From: Silene noctiflora
Taxonomy: Eukaryota; Streptophyta; Magnoliopsida; Caryophyllales; Caryophyllaceae
Direction: 5' to 3'
Assembly: GCA_009801015.1 (NCBI GenBank)
Contig: VHZZ01012000.1
Coordinates: 12,141 to 32,789, forward strand
Length of the DNA stretch: 20,649 nt
This document shows positions 17,037 through 20,649 of this stretch, piece by piece (the stretch's first letter is position 1; the number at the start of each line of letters is the position of its first letter). Below the pieces are notes generated by a model. It was given only the letters and a program-made list of their open reading frames with translations, ran no database searches and was not told where the DNA came from. The position numbers and the translations under genes were made by a program.

Positions 17037-17674
17037 TTTGCTTGGGTTCATCTTATGAGAATTGGTCCTTGCCAAACTGTCTTGGTGAAAATTTTTCATG
17101 CTCTTATTTGGTCACATCTCATGATATTGAGTTGTTGGGTAAATTTGATGGTTGCATATGCATGGGTTCAGTCATATGTGTTATTATTTTGATATGGTGG
17201 TCATAGGTTGATAAAATAGGAAGAGTAGAAAAAGTCTAACTTGCCATTGTTGGTTGCTAAGGAGAGGTTACACCAAGTCTTTTCTCGATTTGATTTCTTG
17301 AACATTAAGTGTTTTTGGAATTGCCTATTAGAACATAGTTCGCATTTTTATTGAAATTCATTTCTTTTCAAACCAATCTTTTCCTTCTATGTTTCCTCTA
17401 CATGTTTATCGTTGTTTATACCATTATTTGTTTATATGTTTAATTAGTAAGTCTTAAAGTGTGATTAGTATCTTAGTTAGTTAGTAGAGTGTTAATTAGT
17501 TCGTCGTATAGTTATGAATCGAGTCTTTAGCTTAACGTCCTTCTCTTGGGTTCGAACCTTTACTTCCACTTTACTATTGTCTTGTTTAGGATTAGTAGAG
17601 TCTAGTTAAGGTTATAAATTGTTTGTTTGATAGCTTAATTCTAGTAATTACGACACCTAATTCTTTGCCTATCA
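17037..17674 (+). mobile_element. Athila-like 5' LTR, right part
   Basis: Continuation of the LTR begun at 9751. It ends CTATCA at 17674, followed after five bases by a tRNA-Asp primer binding site, which fixes the border and + orientation. It contains no gene; the 66-codon frame at 17006-17206 crosses the LTR junction and is spurious. Confidence 0.75.
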
Positions 17675-17679
17675 AATTT

Positions 17680-17697
17680 TGGCGCCATTGCTGGGGA
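17680..17697 (+). other. Primer binding site for tRNA-Asp
   Basis: TGGCGCCATTGCTGGGGA differs at two positions from the complement of plant tRNA-Asp (GTC), the primer used by Athila and Tat elements. Confidence 0.8.
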
Positions 17698-17870
17698 AGG
17701 AAGCATAGCTTAGAATTGATTTTGATTAGTTGAGATTGTTATCTAGTTGTTTGCAGAGAGTCTTGTTTTATTTTGTGTCTAGTTGCATAATTAGTGTTAT
17801 CTACTTTTGTTTACTTGTCACAAGTAAGTGGAAGTTTTAATTTGTCTTGTGTAGTATGTAGTGTTGGCTT
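17698..17870 (+). other. Athila leader
   Basis: T-rich untranslated sequence between the primer binding site and the first gag ATG at 17871. No other feature seen. Confidence 0.5.
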
Positions 17871-19649
17871 ATGCCTAAGTCCCAAGACCAAGGTCGTGAC
17901 TTTAATTGGGATCAAGAAGCAAGTGGATTCTATTCTTGGTTATTCTTAAATCCGTTCTATATTAGAAATCAACGAGAAGCAAAGTCTTCTACACCTATTT
18001 CGGATCAACCTACACCCATTTCGGTTCAACCTATAGAAGTGGAATATCCCCAAATGGCTAATGATAATAGAACCATTCGGGAGATAAGGGCAAAGAATTA
18101 TAATGAACAACCTTTAGGCATTGCCTATCCACCCATGGGGGCGAATGCCAATTTTGAATTGAAAGGATACTTCATCCATAACTTACCCAAGTTCCATGGA
18201 CAAGCGGGAAACGACCCAAATCGTCACATTTCTGAGTTTCATATGATGTGTGAATGAGCTATACCTAAAGGGGTCACGGAGGACTAATTCAAGCTCCGAG
18301 CTTTCCCGTTTTCCTTGTTTGATGTGTCAAAAGATTGGCTATTCTATCTTCCACCTGGTTCCATTAATACTTGGAAAGCCATGAAGTCGGGATTTCTAGA
18401 AAAATTCTACCCCAACTCAAGGCATAACCATGCCAAGAAAGCCATTACTACCGCCAAGCAAGAAAGTGGGTAAACTTTGTACGAGTATTGGGAGAGATTC
18501 AAAAAGTTGGTTGCTTAATGTCCATATCATGGATTGAGCGGAGATGATCTTCTTGTAAACTTTTGTTAGGGACTAACACAACAAGATTAATGAATGGCGA
18601 ATGCCGCCACCGGTGGCGGGGTTGATAACTTCTCCGTGGCGTAGGCTAATGAGATCGTAGAAATACTTGCCGCAAGCACAAGGAGTTGTGGGAGGAGAGA
18701 CCGTTGGTCAAGAAACGTTTCTTCACTTGAGACATCATCTCCTTCCAACCAAAGACTTGAGAAGAGCGTGGATCAACTCACTCATCTAGTGGCAAACTTG
18801 GTAAACCACAATCAAGACGTGGGTGGAAGTCACGGATCTCATTTTGAATGTAACTTTTGTCAAGGATCACATTCCGTGGAAACATGGCCCATTGCAATTG
18901 AGGACGGGATTGGAGTCGAAAACGTAAGTGTCATGGGAAAACAACTACAATTCAAGAAATCCAACCAGAGGTGGGTACTATAACTATGACCCAAGTGGAA
19001 ACACTTACAACATTGGATCTAGGGATAACCTCCTTCTTATTTGGGGTGGTGAAAAGTCGAAAAGCTTCTAAAATGGCCAAATCAATCATTTAAGGGGCCA
19101 AAACTCTAATCAACACGGCTCAAAATTCCAAAGAAATTCCAACTCCCAAAGACCCTTCAATTTTGGGAATCAAAACAACTCTCAACAAAGATCTCAAAAT
19201 GAGGATGATATGTCCACCAAGGAAATGCTCAAAGCCATCTTAAAGGTCCAAGCGGAGTCGGAAAAGAGAATGGAAATGAAAAGACTATGGATGAAGCAAG
19301 ATTCACAAATCTTGAAAGTCAACTTGGACAAATTTCCCAAGAAATTGCCAAGGACAAGGTGAGGAGTTCCAATTCTACCCATTCCACGACAATACCTCCA
19401 CCAAGGGAACATTTAAGGAAGGGGAGAGTCTTAGAATCCCTTCCAAACAAGAAGAGAAAAGCAAAATCAAAAGAGGGATAAATAGAGGTTCGTAAAGACG
19501 TTGAGGAAGAGCTTGTTGTGGATTAAGAAAAAGGTTCACCAACTACGATTAGTGGGGAAGACATAGAAGATTGTCCAACAATGGGCAAGGGAAAGAGAGA
19601 AAGAAGCACTTCAAAGAAGCACAAGGATGAAGTCATTGAATAACACGCT
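17871..19649 (+). pseudogene. Athila-like gag, many nonsense codons
   Basis: From the ATG at 17871 a single frame can be followed to about 18983 through in-frame stops at 18255, 18285, 18471, 18516 and further on. Recognisable Athila gag blocks are FELKGYFIHNLPKFHG, FPFSLFDVSKDWLFYLPPGS, FLEKFYPNSR and LYEYWERFKKL. A zinc-knuckle-like CNFCQGSHSVETW (about 18850-18890) has lost its last Cys. A NYDPSGNTYNIGSRD segment (about 18965-19020) and an Asn/Gln-rich tract follow. A shifted frame (19287-19481) reads LESQLGQISQEIA and a basic tail. The first stops sit where Arg or Gln codons are usual, suggesting C-to-T decay. Confidence 0.82.
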
Positions 19650-19991
19650 GTGGAGGTACCATTCCCTCAAGCCCTTTCACACTCCAAAACGTTTGATAGA
19701 GATGAGGATCTCTATGAAACATTTAGGAGGTGTCAATTAAACACCCCTTTGTTAAACCTTGTGAAAGGTGTGCCTCGGTATGCAAAGTTCCTAAAGGAAC
19801 TTTGCACGCCCAAGCAAAGACCCAAAAAGGGCATCCAACGAGTAAGGATTAGTGAACATGTGTCGGCCCTTTTTAAAGAAGCATTACCAAAAAAATGTGG
19901 CGACCCGAGTATGTTCATAATTCCATGCTCCATTGGGAACAAAATTTTTGCTCACGCCATGCTTGATTTAGGAGCTTCCATCAATGTTATG
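19650..19991 (+). pseudogene. Athila-like protease, truncated by LTR insertion
   Basis: An open frame of 114 codons: the linker FPQALSHSKTF, then LLNLVKGVPRYAKFLKELC, typical of the Athila gag-protease junction, and IIPCSIGNKIFAHAMLDLGAS. The aspartic-protease active site DLGAS is at about 19965-19979. The frame stops immediately after INVM because a new LTR begins at 19992 and its TGA closes the frame. RT and integrase of this element are not in the window. Confidence 0.82.
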
Positions 19992-20258
19992 TGATGAGTC
20001 ACATTTATATACATTAATATGCCTCCCCTTAATCTCTTTTTGTATAGATTTCGTGCTAGAATATATCTTTTACATGCCATTTATATTAGAATGTTAATAC
20101 TGCAACTATTTTGTGTTTATTGAAGAATGATGCATTTGTGGAGCAAGAGAATGAAATGAAGCACCACGGAATGGCATAAAGGAACACACGAAGCATGACA
20201 CGGAAATATAGAGGAAGAGAAGAGAAGATAAGACGAAGAAGTGACAAGAAGAGGAGAT

Positions 20259-20384
20259 ACTCGATCGAGTTCACCAACACTCGATTGAGGAACTTGAAGA
20301 CCAATTGGAAAGATCAAATGTCGAGAGTTGGGGATGCTGAGAACTGAATACTCGATCGAGTCCCCCAATACTCGATCGAGTATT
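20259..20384. repeat. Cluster of ACTCGATCGAGT palindromes
   Basis: ACTCGATCGAGT occurs at 20259-20270, 20350-20361 and 20370-20381, and a variant ACTCGATTGAGG at 20279-20290. The last copy is embedded in an 18-bp perfect palindrome, AATACTCGATCGAGTATT (20367-20384). They are arranged as two pairs with 20-bp spacing, about 50-180 bp upstream of the LTR TATA box. Confidence 0.8.
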
Positions 20385-20435
20385 CGCCCAATTTTGTGTC
20401 CTGCGAGGACTTTCCTATTTCGATTTAACTTTTAC

Positions 20436-20443
20436 TATAAATA
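20436..20443 (+). promoter_or_regulatory. TATA box of the third LTR
   Basis: TATAAATA in TTTACTATAAATACAAAAC, placed 3' of the palindrome cluster, as expected for the U3/R border of a plus-strand LTR. Confidence 0.5.
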
Positions 20444-20649
20444 CAAAACTCGTAGGCTTTTGTTAGGTTAAGCTTTATCCTGTTAGTTTATGTTTACTTT
20501 ACATATCATTCATATTAAAATCCTTAGATTATTTTAGTTTTGCCTTTAATTATACCGGATCTAAGCCTTGTTCATCAATTCTTTACGGTATTTATTCAAT
20601 CTTTCTTTACTCTTTCAATCTTTGTTATTCATCTTTTATGCTTTTAATC

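Larger units (their letters stand above)
19992..20649 (+). mobile_element. Third LTR (5' part), nested in the Athila protease
   Basis: Begins TGATGAGTCAC at the exact point where the Athila protease reading is lost; the preceding TTATG (19987-19991) is the predicted 5-bp target duplication. A TATA box TATAAATA (20436-20443) and several TCGATCGA palindromes are present. No primer binding site appears before the window ends, so the LTR is longer than 658 bp, or a solo LTR; its orientation is inferred from the TATA box. Minus-strand frames here are chance. Confidence 0.65.

Noticed and set aside
16872..17099. 75-codon minus-strand frame resembling the chromovirus pol C-terminus
   Set aside because: It is the LTR copy of the pol tail, out of its normal context and crossing the element border; not a separate gene.

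Overview
This is nuclear DNA of a flowering plant. It is AT-rich, with short introns flanked by GT and AG, plant-type MITEs and SINEs, and LTR retrotransposons primed by plant initiator-Met and Asp tRNAs. The TCGATCGA-rich LTR at the right end suggests Caryophyllales, but that is only an impression from memory. A single N at 7851 indicates draft sequence. The only intact host gene I can support is a four-exon universal stress protein (USP) gene at 5679-9564 (+), 177 aa. Almost everything else is transposon material of several classes.

Layout. 1-97: possible promoter of a gene that leaves the window on the minus strand. About 359-2236: Gypsy-type LTR sequence carrying a partial tandem duplication of about 740 bp, ending at a tRNA-iMet primer binding site, followed by a leader without gag. 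2601-3099: non-autonomous hAT element with perfect 12-bp TIRs and 8-bp TSD. 3229-3342: relic of a hAT transposase C-terminus. 3394-4614: AT-rich DNA with Helitron-like termini. 4671-4783: 56-bp tandem duplication. 5100-5678: USP promoter and 5'UTR region. 5679-9564: USP gene, with a SINE carrying a 33-nt poly-C run in intron 2, and a Harbinger-type MITE plus a SINE fragment in intron 3.

9751-20649 is a nested retrotransposon stack. An Athila-like Gypsy element (+ strand; LTR 9751-10531 continuing at 17037-17674, tRNA-Asp PBS, decayed gag and protease to 19991) landed 187 bp after the USP stop codon. A complete but mutated chromovirus (10532-17031, minus strand, LTRs of 1036/1037 bp, TSD TCTTG) inserted into the Athila 5' LTR. 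A third LTR (from 19992) interrupts the Athila protease just after its DLGAS active-site region and runs off the window. The pol frame of the chromovirus reads 44 codons into its own 3' LTR and there is no chromodomain, which points to the CRM (centromeric retrotransposon) clade.

I found no operon-like or otherwise new multi-gene system. The most informative signals are the exact nested-insertion architecture, the CRM-type ORF/LTR overlap, the tandemly duplicated LTR at the left, and the transposon load inside and directly behind the USP gene.
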